Positions 33,789 through 42,145 of a stretch of 64,000 bases of DNA are shown piece after piece; the stretch's first letter is position 1, and each line of letters starts with the position of its first letter. The notes below the pieces were generated by a model. It was not told the origin of the DNA and made no database searches. It was given only the letters and a program-made list of their open reading frames with translations. The stretch is from Pseudaminobacter sp040049255 (lineage in GTDB: Bacteria > Pseudomonadota > Alphaproteobacteria > Rhizobiales > Rhizobiaceae), in NCBI RefSeq assembly GCF_040049255.1, contig NZ_JBDZDR010000001.1, forward strand, positions 682,001 through 746,000. The letters run 5' to 3'. The translations under genes and the position numbers were made by a program.

Positions 33789-35551
33789 GTTTGCACCAGC
33801 GGGCCGGGTTGCTTGAGGTACTGGGAACGGATGGCATTGGCTGCCCAAAGAGTCAGGGCCGTGACAGTGCCGGTCGGATTGTAGCCGCTATTGTGGGGAA
33901 ATGCGCTCGCGCCCACGACGAACAGGTTGGGCACGTCCCAGTGCTGCAGATAGCGGTTCACCACGCTTTCCTGCGGCGTGGCGCCCATGATTGCGCCGCC
34001 GGTATTGTGCGTGGTCTGGTATTCCGTGATGTCGTAATGCGGACCGCGAGGCGATTTCTTGAACTCGCGCGGTTTCATCGCCTTGGCGATGTCCACCATC
34101 TTGCCGACTTCGAAATCCTGCAGCTTCCGCTCGTTGTCCTGAAAATCGAAGGTCATGCGCATCAGCGGCCGGCCGTGCACGTCGCGATAGGTCGGGTCGA
34201 GGTCGAGCCGGTTTGCCTTGTGCGGCATCACGGCCCCCATGAGGGAAATCGACATGGAGGTCAGGTAGTTCTTGACGAAAGCCTGCTTCCACTTGGCGCC
34301 CCATTTAGGGGTGCCCTCGGGCAGCAACTCCGTTTCGATCGGCCGGCCCGTCGTGACATAGCCTGCAATATACCCGCCATGGATGAAGCCCAGGCCCGTA
34401 TGGTCGAAGTTGTCGCCGTTCCAGTCGTCGACGATCACGCCCAGCGCGCCGGCGCCGATGAAGGGATTGAGCAGCTTGTCGTCGAAGAAAATGTCGACCG
34501 AGGGGTTCATCTGGTAGCAGTAGTTCTTGCCCAGAGCGCCCTTGCCTGTGGCAGGATCGTAGATCTCGCCAATGCCCGAAACCATCAGCATCCGGACGTT
34601 GTGGGTGATGTAGGCACACAGGACCACCAGGTCTGCCGGCTGTTCGAATTCCTGCCCGCTGGTGTCGACATACGTCACGCCGGTGGCGTGCTTTCCGCTT
34701 CGATCGAGATTGATCCTGAGCACCTCGCTTTCGGTCCGAAGCGTGAAATTCTGCTTGTGCATCAGCACCGGCAGGATGGTCGTCTGCGCACTTGCCTTGG
34801 AGTAGTTGCCGCAGCCGAACTTCTCGCAGAATCCGCAATAGGTGCAGGGGGCGAGCCGGACGCCGAGCGGATTGGTGTAGGCGACCGAAAGATTGCCGGA
34901 GGGGCATGGAAAGGGGTGCAGCCCCAGCGAAGAGGCCGCCTCGCCAAACAGCGTCGGCCCGTAGGTCTGCTGCATCGGCGGCGTCGGATAAGGCTGCGAG
35001 CGACTGCCCTCGAACGGATTGCCGCCGGCCTGTTTTTGTCCTCGAACGTTGCCCGCCTGTCCCGAAATGCCGCAAAGCTCGTCAAACTGCGTGTAATAGG
35101 GCTCGAGCTCTTCATAGGTGACGCCCCAGTCCTGGATCGTCATTTCGTCCGGGACCATCTGCGCTCCGTACCGGGCAATCGTCTGCGACTTGATCTGAAA
35201 ATCGTAGGGCAAGAATCGGAATGCCTGGCCGTTCCAGTGCAGGATCGAGCCGCCAACGCCCGTTCCCGGCAGGAACGACCCGAGCCGCCGCATCGGAAGG
35301 GCGGTCTGGTCCGGCGAGTTGCGGAAAGTGATCGTTTCGCGAGCGGGCTGTTCGAACAGATGCTCGCGGTAGCGATAGCGCAGCTCGTCCTGAATGAAGG
35401 TCGGCGCGAAATCGGTGGCGGTGTCGCGCCAGCTGCCGCGTTCGAGGGCCAGCACGTCCAGCCCGCTGTCGGTCAGCTGATGCGCCATCAGCGCGCCGGT
35501 CCAGCCGAACCCGATCAGAACCGCGTCGACGGATGGAAGCTTGCGCGCCAT
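33785..35551 (-). CDS. GMC-type FAD dehydrogenase, catalytic subunit
   Basis: A 588-residue flavoprotein. The FAD site GFGWTG (14-19) opens the protein and LALERGSW follows. The C-terminal half has the GMC active-site region: TTHNTGGAIMG and, near the end, HNSGYNPTGTVTALTLWAA. It belongs to the gluconate/glucose/sorbitol dehydrogenase group that works with a Tat-exported subunit 3 and a multihaem cytochrome, here the neighbouring genes. It has no signal of its own, so it is probably exported by piggyback. A four-cysteine motif C236-x2-C239-x2-C242-x4-C247 could hold an Fe-S cluster. The substrate sugar or alcohol is not determined. Confidence 0.88.
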   Translation of the reverse strand: MARKLPSVDAVLIGFGWTGALMAHQLTDSGLDVLALERGSWRDTATDFAPTFIQDELRYRYREHLFEQPARETITFRNSPDQTALPMRRLGSFLPGTGVGGSILHWNGQAFRFLPYDFQIKSQTIARYGAQMVPDEMTIQDWGVTYEELEPYYTQFDELCGISGQAGNVRGQKQAGGNPFEGSRSQPYPTPPMQQTYGPTLFGEAASSLGLHPFPCPSGNLSVAYTNPLGVRLAPCTYCGFCEKFGCGNYSKASAQTTILPVLMHKQNFTLRTESEVLRINLDRSGKHATGVTYVDTSGQEFEQPADLVVLCAYITHNVRMLMVSGIGEIYDPATGKGALGKNYCYQMNPSVDIFFDDKLLNPFIGAGALGVIVDDWNGDNFDHTGLGFIHGGYIAGYVTTGRPIETELLPEGTPKWGAKWKQAFVKNYLTSMSISLMGAVMPHKANRLDLDPTYRDVHGRPLMRMTFDFQDNERKLQDFEVGKMVDIAKAMKPREFKKSPRGPHYDITEYQTTHNTGGAIMGATPQESVVNRYLQHWDVPNLFVVGASAFPHNSGYNPTGTVTALTLWAANAIRSQYLKQPGPLVQT

Positions 35552-35555
35552 CGCC

Positions 35556-36287
35556 TCACCCCTTCCCGTTCCAGGCGGGCCGGCCCCTGATGCCTACCGG
35601 GGGCTGATCATAGCGCTGGCCGTGTCGGCCAACCCAGTCGCGGTAGTTGTACCGAGCGCCGGGAAAGCCCAGCATCTTCCAGCCGGCCATGTCCCGGTTT
35701 CCGCTGTAGATCGGATCGGAAAACATGCCTTCCTTGGTGTTCATCAGCAGCATCTTGAAGAAGGTCTCGGCGTCGACATTGGCAAGCTCGAGCTTGCCGC
35801 CTTCAATATCCTTGAGCAGCGCGTCCTGTTGTTCGGCGGCAAGATCGGCGAAGCGCTTGCCTGATGAGCTACCGACATGCTCATCGATCGCCTTGACGGC
35901 GGCGCGATAGAGGGCGGCCGGGGTGAAGCGCGACTGAAAACCTTGCGTGTCCTGCCCCTTTTCCCACGGACCGGACATGTACCAACCCTCGGCGCGTCCG
36001 AACGCGCCCCCAAGCTGGTGGTCGATGAACAGCGTCACGCCGCAGGCACGGGCGCCAGCCCCCAGTTCGTCCTCCGGAATTAGCCGTTCCGTCGCCGCAT
36101 CGATGAAGGCGACCTCTGCGGGCGTGAAATAAAGATAGTCCGAAGAGGGGTTTGGGTTCGGCAAATCCGCCTGCTGCGGAACCCACGGCCTCTCACCCTT
36201 GATCTCGCGGGCCTGGGTGGGCCCGCCCCAGACGACGACGCTGGAGGCGCCGGCCAGAAAAGTGCGACGGTTGAAGCTACTTTTCAT
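35556..36287 (-). CDS. Tat-exported small subunit (gluconate 2-dehydrogenase subunit 3 family)
   Basis: A 243-residue protein with a Tat signal: SFNRRTFLAGASSVVVW near residue 3, with the twin arginine. The mature part (VAFIDAATERLIPEDELGAGA, ACGVTLFIDHQLGGAFG) matches the subunit 3 (gamma) family, which carries the catalytic subunit across the membrane as a folded complex. Start ATG 36287 follows GAGGTGG; an upstream frame start would add a cysteine-bearing extension before the Tat signal. Four bases separate it from the GMC gene. A perfect EcfG promoter lies 43 bases upstream. Confidence 0.88.
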   Translation of the reverse strand: MKSSFNRRTFLAGASSVVVWGGPTQAREIKGERPWVPQQADLPNPNPSSDYLYFTPAEVAFIDAATERLIPEDELGAGARACGVTLFIDHQLGGAFGRAEGWYMSGPWEKGQDTQGFQSRFTPAALYRAAVKAIDEHVGSSSGKRFADLAAEQQDALLKDIEGGKLELANVDAETFFKMLLMNTKEGMFSDPIYSGNRDMAGWKMLGFPGARYNYRDWVGRHGQRYDQPPVGIRGRPAWNGKG

Positions 36288-36329
36288 GGCCACCTCACTT
36301 GGAGCCAGAGCCTGGAAGGTTCGGCATCT

Positions 36330-36354
36330 AACGATCCCCTGCGAACAAGGTTCC
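36330..36354 (-). promoter_or_regulatory. EcfG/RpoE2-type promoter, perfect consensus, for the dehydrogenase operon
   Basis: Minus-strand GGAAC, 16 bases, CGTT, an exact match to the EcfG consensus. It is 43 bases before the ATG of the Tat subunit, so the three-gene FAD dehydrogenase operon is probably under the general stress sigma factor. Confidence 0.7.
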
Positions 36355-36492
36355 GTCACGTCGAGGTGCCTTCCCGTTCGGGGAACTGCTCCGCGACGTG
36401 GACTGCGAAGACGAAGAAGACACGGCTGGCCGCCTTGCCAGACAGCCAGCCGCCCTCGCTTCTTGCTTACGCTCTAAGCTCTACCTTATCGC

Positions 36493-36948
36493 TCAATCGT
36501 TGGTGCTCGACTTGTTCTTCTTGTGATGATGATGGTTGTGTCCGCCGCCGGGATTTTTGACGACGACCTTGTTTCCGTTTCCGTTGTTGTTGCCGTTTCC
36601 GGATCCGGCGTTGTTGTTTCCGTTATTTCCGCCGTTGTTATTACCGGTATTGTTGTTGCCGTTTCCGTTTCCGTTGTTGTTCCCAGAATTGTGGTTGCCG
36701 TTGCCAACGCCATTGCCGTTACCGGCATTGTTGTTGCCGTTGTTATTTCCGTTGTTCGACCCCGTGTTGTTATTGCCGTTATTGTTGCCGTTGTTGTTGC
36801 CGGTGTTGCCATTGCCATTGCCGTTCCCGTTGTTGGAACCGCCCTGGCTGGTGCCGCCGCCGCCACCACCGCCACCGGTGGCATAGCCTTCGGCCGCGAA
36901 AGCCGTCATGGCGATCACCGCAATCGAGGCAAGGAGGAGCTTCTTCAT
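36493..36948 (-). CDS. Secreted Asn/Gly-rich low-complexity protein with His tail
   Basis: A 151-residue secreted protein: signal peptide KKLLLASIAVIAMTAFAAEG, a run of eight glycines, then about 95 residues built almost only from Asn and Gly (GNNN, NGNGN, TGNNN units), a short KVVVKNPGG hinge and the tail GHNHHHHKKNKSSTND. Start ATG 36948 follows AAAGGAA; longer upstream frames are not supported. Such composition suggests a disordered, possibly prion-like or adhesive extracellular protein; the His tail could bind metal. No known family is evident. The low complexity also makes codon repeats in the DNA. Confidence 0.7.
   Translation of the reverse strand: MKKLLLASIAVIAMTAFAAEGYATGGGGGGGGTSQGGSNNGNGNGNGNTGNNNGNNNGNNNTGSNNGNNNGNNNAGNGNGVGNGNHNSGNNNGNGNGNNNTGNNNGGNNGNNNAGSGNGNNNGNGNKVVVKNPGGGHNHHHHKKNKSSTND
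36565..36840. repeat. Imperfect tandem codon repeats (GTTGTTATTGCCGTT-like)
   Basis: The antisense reading of the Asn/Gly-rich gene shows repeated triplets such as GTT, GTT, ATT, GCC, GTT in 12-15 base units. They arise from coding (GNNN)n and are imperfect, so this is a coding repeat, prone to slippage, rather than a CRISPR or intergenic repeat. Boundaries are approximate. Confidence 0.65.
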
Positions 36949-37251
36949 GGCAAATTCCTTTCGTTGACTGTGAACATCAATCGATGTGGATGGTTCTACG
37001 GCCGTCCCGCCCATCGGGTGAGTACTCTCACAGTATTTTAGTGTTAACGATTGGTTAACCATGAGCAATTCGGGGATATTACCCATCGAGGCGTGGGCAA
37101 AACCGCGTCCGTCCGGCAATATTTGAGGCTCGCGAGGGCAAACCCCCACCGCTGGGTCGGACCATTGACCTTCAAATATCGGACAAGTTCACCGCGGCGG
37201 CGCCACAATGCCGCCGCTGCGCAGATGCCGCGCAGCCCGCGCCAATCAGCT
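36949..37251. other. 303-base gap between the Asn/Gly-rich gene and the antiporter
   Basis: No gene is supported. It holds the palindrome GGTTAACC at 37053-37060 and, close to the antiporter stop, the inverted repeat CTGCGC (37217-37222) and GCGCAG (37230-37235). The region contains AT-rich stretches typical of a promoter for the Asn/Gly-rich gene, but I could not assign boxes. Confidence 0.4.
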
Positions 37252-39588
37252 CTATTTTCGGGTGGCACGCCCTTCCGGCTTCTTTCCGTCGACCGCCTTG
37301 TCGGAAGGCACGCGTTCGGTCACGACCAGAACGATCGGCTGCGGGCACCCGGCCACCACGGAGGTTGCCGTATGGCCGAAGGAAAGTTCCGGGCCGGGCC
37401 GCTGCGCAGCCCCCATGACCACCAGGGAAGCTTGCTTCGCCTCCCGGCAGATAACCTTGTCGGCGTTGGCGTGCATGCGGATCGCGGTCTGGACAGGCAC
37501 GTCGTAGCGGTTTGCGAGTTCCACGATTTCCTTCAGCACCGCTTCTTCCCGCCATCGCGACATCCATGGCCGCCGAGCACTTTCCCTTCCCTGTCGGGCG
37601 ACATAGAGCGCCCTCACCTTTGCCTTGCAAGGCCGGGCCAGCGCCAAAGCCAGGTCCGCCGCTCGGCGCGCCACCTCGGTCCCATTGACCGGGACGAGAA
37701 TGGTGGACGTGCTGCTGAGGCGCGGCATTCCGGTGCCGGTGCCTTGCAGCACGAGGCATAACCCGCCTTCGAAACCGGCGACGATGTCGCGCAAGCCGGG
37801 GGCGAATGCCGCCTCTTCGTCCCGTGCGCCAGCCAGCCCCACGAAAAGCATGTCATAGCCCTTGCGGGCCTCGTCCGCGACGGTCTCGGGAGTAACCGGG
37901 CTCTCGTCGCGAGCTGTCAGATGCACCTCCTCGATGGCGGTGCCCTCGCCCTTCTGCACGGCGTCGGCGCTTGTCTTGGCTGCCCGCTTCAGCTGTCTCA
38001 CGTGCTCTTCCGGCCGGATTCGTTCCGACGCCGCCGCCGAAGGGCGCTTGCCCTGACGCAGGAGCGTGATGGGCATACCGCTGCTGCCTCCAAGTATTCC
38101 TGCCAGGCGTGCGGTGAACTTTCCCACGGCGCTGTCGTCCGCGATGACCAGCAAGCGCTCCAGTCGGGCAACGAGGCCGCGTTCGTCCAGGGCTTCGCGG
38201 TCGATGCGCTCCTTCTCCTCCTGCGTCATCGGCAGCCGCCGCAGCGCCCAGCGCAGCATTGGCGGCATCGCCAGCGTGGTGCAGATCGCCATGGTGACGA
38301 TCATGGTGAAAAGGGTGTGCGACAGGATGTTCATCGACAGGCCGATGCTCGCCACGATGACCTCGGTCGAGCCGCGTGCATTCATCGCGCAGCCCACGGC
38401 CATCGCTTCCTTCGCCGACATGCCGACGAGCTTTCCGCCGAGGAAAGCACCGCTGAACTTGCCCACGCTGGCGATCGCGATGAGAATTACGGTAAGCATT
38501 GCGAGTGTGGGGTCCGCAAGCACGGTAAGGTCTGCCGACAGCCCGGCCACCCCGAAAAACACCGGCATGAACAATGCGGTGATCACGCCGCGCAATTCCG
38601 CTTCGATGTGGCCCGAAAGGATCGGCGATTCACCGATCAGCACGCCCGCCACGAAGGCGCCAAGCACCGTGTGCACACCAATCAGGTTGGTGGTCCAGGC
38701 CATGACGCCGGTGATGACGAGGATCACGGTTATCACGGCGAATTCGCTCTGGAAGCTGTCGTTGCTCCAGCGGATCATCGAAAAAACCAGGCGTCGCCCA
38801 ACCGTGAAGCTGAAGACCATGAACACGGCCACTGCCGCTATCGTGGCCAGCAAGCTCAGGGGCTGCACCGTGCCATGGGTCGCAATGGCAAAGGTTACAG
38901 CTATGGTGAGCCAGCCGATGGTGTCCTCGAGAACCGCCGAGGAAACGATTATCTGCCCCAGGTTCCGCCGCATGAAGTTCATCTCGCGGACCACCATCGC
39001 CACTACCTTCACCGACGAGATCGAAAGTGCCGTTCCAAGAAACAGTCCGGCAACCAGGCGCTGGTCCGGGTTCGGCAGCAGCGAAGGGGGCAAGAGCGAC
39101 GCAAACGCCACGCCGAGAACAAAGGGGATCAGGATGCCCGCCGCGGAGATCGACAGGCACGAGGCCCCGACCTTGCGCACCAGCTTCAGGTCGGTTTCCA
39201 TGCCGGTCAGCATGAGCAGCAGCAGGATGCCGAGCTGGGCCACCGCCTCGATCATGGTCTTCTGAGGGGCATCGAGCGGGAATATGAAGTGCTGAACAGA
39301 AGGGAACAGCCAGCCGAACAGCGACGGCCCGAGCACGATGCCGCCGATCAACTGGCCAACGATCGCCGGCTGGTCGAAGCGCTGGAAAATCTCGCCCAGC
39401 CCCCGGCCCACCAGCAGCAGCAGGACGATTGCAAGAACGAAGGTCCCCTCGCCGGAGCCCGCGAAGCCCACGGGCGCTTCGGCCTCGGCCGCTCCCGCCG
39501 GTACGATCGTAAGAAGCAGAGATGCCGCCCAGAGCGTCCTGCGGCTTTCCTGACGAACGTCTTTGTCCTCGGTTGGCATGCGCGGCAC
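37252..39588 (-). CDS. CPA2 cation:proton antiporter with C-terminal USP domains
   Basis: A 778-residue protein. The first 35 residues resemble a signal peptide; then about 12 helices form a CPA2-type Na+/K+:H+ exchanger (QPAIVGQLIGGIVLGPSLFG, VGCAMNARGSTEVIVASIGL). The cytoplasmic C-terminal 300 residues resemble universal stress protein folds (TILVPVNGTEVARRAADLAL, and GHTATSVVAGCPQPIVLVV at the end), so transport may be gated by nucleotides. GTG 39588 or ATG 39579 are both possible starts. Confidence 0.87.
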   Translation of the reverse strand: MPRMPTEDKDVRQESRRTLWAASLLLTIVPAGAAEAEAPVGFAGSGEGTFVLAIVLLLLVGRGLGEIFQRFDQPAIVGQLIGGIVLGPSLFGWLFPSVQHFIFPLDAPQKTMIEAVAQLGILLLLMLTGMETDLKLVRKVGASCLSISAAGILIPFVLGVAFASLLPPSLLPNPDQRLVAGLFLGTALSISSVKVVAMVVREMNFMRRNLGQIIVSSAVLEDTIGWLTIAVTFAIATHGTVQPLSLLATIAAVAVFMVFSFTVGRRLVFSMIRWSNDSFQSEFAVITVILVITGVMAWTTNLIGVHTVLGAFVAGVLIGESPILSGHIEAELRGVITALFMPVFFGVAGLSADLTVLADPTLAMLTVILIAIASVGKFSGAFLGGKLVGMSAKEAMAVGCAMNARGSTEVIVASIGLSMNILSHTLFTMIVTMAICTTLAMPPMLRWALRRLPMTQEEKERIDREALDERGLVARLERLLVIADDSAVGKFTARLAGILGGSSGMPITLLRQGKRPSAAASERIRPEEHVRQLKRAAKTSADAVQKGEGTAIEEVHLTARDESPVTPETVADEARKGYDMLFVGLAGARDEEAAFAPGLRDIVAGFEGGLCLVLQGTGTGMPRLSSTSTILVPVNGTEVARRAADLALALARPCKAKVRALYVARQGRESARRPWMSRWREEAVLKEIVELANRYDVPVQTAIRMHANADKVICREAKQASLVVMGAAQRPGPELSFGHTATSVVAGCPQPIVLVVTERVPSDKAVDGKKPEGRATRK

Positions 39589-39718
39589 TACTCAGGCACC
39601 CGGTCGCGGTCGTCTTTCGATCACGCCGTCGAAAAGCCGGCTCTGCCAGTCATTTCGAGCAAAACGGGAAACGCGGCTTGCGCTCCCGTTGCTGCTCGTC
39701 TGCACAAATGCGTGCGGC

Positions 39719-40114
39719 CTAGCGTTTCCACCGGCCTTCATATTTGAATTGCGGCGCCGCCTTGAGCTGGTCTTTCGTGGCGTTCATCGTCGCCACCCAT
39801 TTCTTGTTGTTTTCCTGGTAGTCGATTTTCACAGCGCTCGGGCTGACCGCCACATAATGTTCCCCCATGCCCAGAAAGCCGCCCACCGACATGATGTATG
39901 CGGCAAGGGTGTTGTTCGACAAAACCAGATCCTTGATTTCGCCGACCGTCTCGTTCTGGTTATTGGTGACGTTCAGGCCAATCAGGTTGTAGCTAAGAAT
40001 ATCCGTCGGCTGGACGGTGACGAAATCCCCCGCAACATTGGCTTCGGGGGTCTGCGCCTGCCCGATACCCATCAGCGCAGCAGTGGCAGCGATTGCAATG
40101 ATTGCTCTACGCAT
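39719..40114 (-). CDS. Exported PRC-barrel protein
   Basis: A 131-residue protein with a signal peptide (IIAIAATAALMGIGQAQ) and a PRC-barrel domain: DILSYNLIGLNVTNNQNETVGEIKDLVLS, then GMGEHYVAVSPSAVKIDY. PRC barrels with export signals are common in rhizobia and are often stress-induced. It lies 91 bases after the HAD phosphatase gene (both leftward) but has its own EcfG-type promoter. The function is unknown; it may be a periplasmic adaptor. Confidence 0.85.
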   Translation of the reverse strand: MRRAIIAIAATAALMGIGQAQTPEANVAGDFVTVQPTDILSYNLIGLNVTNNQNETVGEIKDLVLSNNTLAAYIMSVGGFLGMGEHYVAVSPSAVKIDYQENNKKWVATMNATKDQLKAAPQFKYEGRWKR

Positions 40115-40147
40115 GGTCCTGTCCTCGCTCGATCCATATCGCCAAAA

Positions 40148-40172
40148 AACACTCCAGCCGCCGCTTTGTTCC
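40148..40172 (-). promoter_or_regulatory. EcfG/RpoE2-type promoter for the PRC-barrel gene
   Basis: Minus-strand GGAAC, 16 bases, TGTT; an exact -35 box and a near-exact -10 box, 33 bases before the ATG. It is read from the short gap between the HAD gene stop and the PRC start. Confidence 0.65.
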
Positions 40173-40206
40173 TTGGGGCCTCAGAGCCGGCGCTCGATGA
40201 GCCCCG

Positions 40207-40896
40207 CTATAGAGCGGTACCGGTGAATTCAGTGTCCGAGCAAAGGATCTTGCCGATCATCTCGGCCACGCCGGCACCCCGGGCGGCCGTTGTCGTGTGG
40301 CTGGCCGTTTCGATGACTGCCGGAAGCGCGTTGGCAACCGCCACACTGTAGCCGACCAAGCGAAGGAACATGTGGTCGTTTTCCGCGTCGCCGATGCCCA
40401 CAACGTCCTGCGGCAAAAGCTCGAGCTCCTCGAGCGCCGCGGCCAGTCCGGTCGCCTTGTTGATGCCGGTGGGCAGCACCATGACGGCGCCCTTGTTGAA
40501 TATGATCTCGAGTTCCAGTCCCAGTTGTTTGATCTCTTCCAGCACTATCGTTTCATTGGGAACCAACGTCGCCACTATTGTTCGCCCGACGTACAGCGGC
40601 GCCACGCCTCTCTGGCGCAGGCGTTCGACAAAGATCGGCGGTGGCGGAGGGGAAAGCAGGCGTGCGTTTTCGGTTTCGGGCGCATAAAGCAGCGCGCCGT
40701 TTTCCGCGACGATCCTGTCGAAAATCGCGTGCGCCGGAAAGGTAAGCTTCAGGTCCGGTAGTTCACGCCCGGTCACCAGGATCAGCTTCCGCCCGGAATT
40801 CTTGAACCTCGTCAGCGCGTCGAACGCCTCCGCCGACACTGAGCCTTCATCGGCAAGGGTTTCATCGTAGTCCGTGGCAAGAGCTAAGGCTTTCAT
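40207..40896 (-). CDS. HAD-superfamily phosphatase (Cof/SPP-like)
   Basis: A 229-residue HAD hydrolase. Motif I is DYDETLADE (residues 9-17; nucleophile and acid D9, D11), motif II the LILVTGRELPDL threonine, motif III the conserved lysine in INKATGLAAALEELEL, and motif IV GDAENDHMF. The C2-type cap is typical of sugar-phosphate phosphatases (trehalose-, sucrose- and glucosylglycerol-phosphate phosphatases). Divergent from the GT4 gene with paired stress promoters and four kilobases from a GT20 synthase, it is the obvious candidate to dephosphorylate the GT20 product. Confidence 0.85.
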   Translation of the reverse strand: MKALALATDYDETLADEGSVSAEAFDALTRFKNSGRKLILVTGRELPDLKLTFPAHAIFDRIVAENGALLYAPETENARLLSPPPPPIFVERLRQRGVAPLYVGRTIVATLVPNETIVLEEIKQLGLELEIIFNKGAVMVLPTGINKATGLAAALEELELLPQDVVGIGDAENDHMFLRLVGYSVAVANALPAVIETASHTTTAARGAGVAEMIGKILCSDTEFTGTAL

Positions 40897-40927
40897 TGTG
40901 CGTCGTTCCGTTGCTGGTGTTTCGTCT

Positions 40928-40953
40928 AACCGGCGAAGCTCGGCTTTCGTTCC
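40928..40953 (-). promoter_or_regulatory. EcfG/RpoE2-type promoter for the HAD phosphatase
   Basis: Minus-strand GGAAC, 17 bases, GGTT (GGAAC-N19-TT), 31 bases before the ATG. It faces away from a similar promoter for the GT4 gene, sharing a 164-base divergent control region. Confidence 0.55.
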
Positions 40954-40991
40954 CCTCATCGACGATGACACTCGCGCCGAGCCACGAACTT

Positions 40992-41017
40992 GGAACCATT
41001 CGAGGCAGTAATCGATT
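40992..41017 (+). promoter_or_regulatory. EcfG/RpoE2-type promoter for the GT4 gene
   Basis: GGAAC, 16 bases, CGATT (GGAAC-N19-TT), 43 bases before the GT4 start. The -35 box is exact, the -10 box differs from CGTT by one base. Confidence 0.5.
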
Positions 41018-41060
41018 TCAGCCCCATGACATGGAGCATGTGGGCGACGAGAGACGAGTG

Positions 41061-42092
41061 ATGAGGATTGCACAGGTCGCGCCACTTGCGGAGAGCGTTC
41101 CGCCCCGGCTTTATGGCGGAACAGAGCGGATAGTTTCCTATCTAGCTGACGGCCTGGTCGATCTCGGCCATGAGGTCACGCTGTTTGCAAGCGGCGATTC
41201 CGTCACCCGCGCCAGCTTGGTCGCCACCCGCGACTGCGCCCTGCGGCTTGACCCGCATCCCCACACATCGTCTATCGCGGCTCATTTCACGATGCTCGAC
41301 GAGGTGCGGAAGCGGGCGTCGGAATTCGACATCATCCACTTTCATCTGAGCCATTTCCTGCACTTCCCGTTCTTCGAGAACATGGCGCACAAGACGGTGA
41401 CGACCCCTCACGGCCGCCTCGACTATCGCGACCTTCCCGACGCCTACAGGCGGTGGAACGAATTCCCGATGATTTCGATCTCGGACAGTCAGAGAAAGCC
41501 TCTTGCCGAAGCCAGATGGCTGGCCACCATTCACCACGGCCTGCCCTACAGCGGCCAGCCGGTCTGGAACGGGTCCGGGGGGTATCTGGCGTTTCTCGGG
41601 CGCATTGCCCGCGACAAGCGGCCGGACAGGGCAATCGAGATCGCGCGCAGGACTGGCTATCGCCTCAGGATCGCCGCGAAAATCGGCAGGGATGACAGGG
41701 CGTATTTCCACGAGACGATCGAACCACTGATCGATGGCGAGAATGTCGAATTCGTGGGCGAGATCGGCGAGGCCGAGAAGGTGGAATTCCTCGGCAACGC
41801 CGCGGCTTTGCTCTTTCCCATCGACTGGCCGGAACCTTTCGGGCTCGTGGTCATCGAAGCCATGGCGGTGGGAACCCCGGTGGTGGCCTGGAACCAGGGT
41901 GCAATGGAGGAGATCATCGACGAGGGTGTGACCGGAGCTGTCGTTGACAGCACGGAAGCCGCGGTGGAAGCTGTCTATCGTGTCGCAAAGCTTGACCGCT
42001 CGCAAGTTCGCGCGGCGTTCGAACAACGCTTTGGCGCCGACCGAATGGTCAGGCAATATGTCGACGCTTACACTCGGCTGCTGGACTTTTAG
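41061..42092 (+). CDS. GT4-family glycosyltransferase
   Basis: A 343-residue GT-B enzyme. The N-terminal site has LYGGTERIVSYLADGLVDLG; the C-terminal nucleotide-sugar domain has FLGRIARDKRPDRAIEIA and the E-x7-E motif PEPFGLVVIEAMAVGTPVVA. ATG 41061 is chosen because MRIAQVAPL is the family's usual first strand; upstream in-frame ATGs are weak. It starts a stress-linked operon and may make the sugar backbone of a compatible solute, a glycolipid or a capsular unit; acceptor and donor are not readable. Confidence 0.85.
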   Translation: MRIAQVAPLAESVPPRLYGGTERIVSYLADGLVDLGHEVTLFASGDSVTRASLVATRDCALRLDPHPHTSSIAAHFTMLDEVRKRASEFDIIHFHLSHFLHFPFFENMAHKTVTTPHGRLDYRDLPDAYRRWNEFPMISISDSQRKPLAEARWLATIHHGLPYSGQPVWNGSGGYLAFLGRIARDKRPDRAIEIARRTGYRLRIAAKIGRDDRAYFHETIEPLIDGENVEFVGEIGEAEKVEFLGNAAALLFPIDWPEPFGLVVIEAMAVGTPVVAWNQGAMEEIIDEGVTGAVVDSTEAAVEAVYRVAKLDRSQVRAAFEQRFGADRMVRQYVDAYTRLLDF

Positions 42093-42145
42093 GGTCCCTT
42101 CCCCCGGTCCGAAGGCAGGATGATCCGAGCTATGGGAAAGTCATC

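Noticed and set aside
36565..36840. Possible CRISPR or satellite array
   Set aside because: Units are short, imperfect and in phase with codons of a secreted protein; there are no unique spacers.
36523..37041. Rightward Val-rich frame antisense to the Asn/Gly-rich gene
   Set aside because: Composition (Val, Ser, Ile runs) is the complement of Asn/Gly codons; no ribosome site. The leftward frame has a signal peptide and ribosome site.
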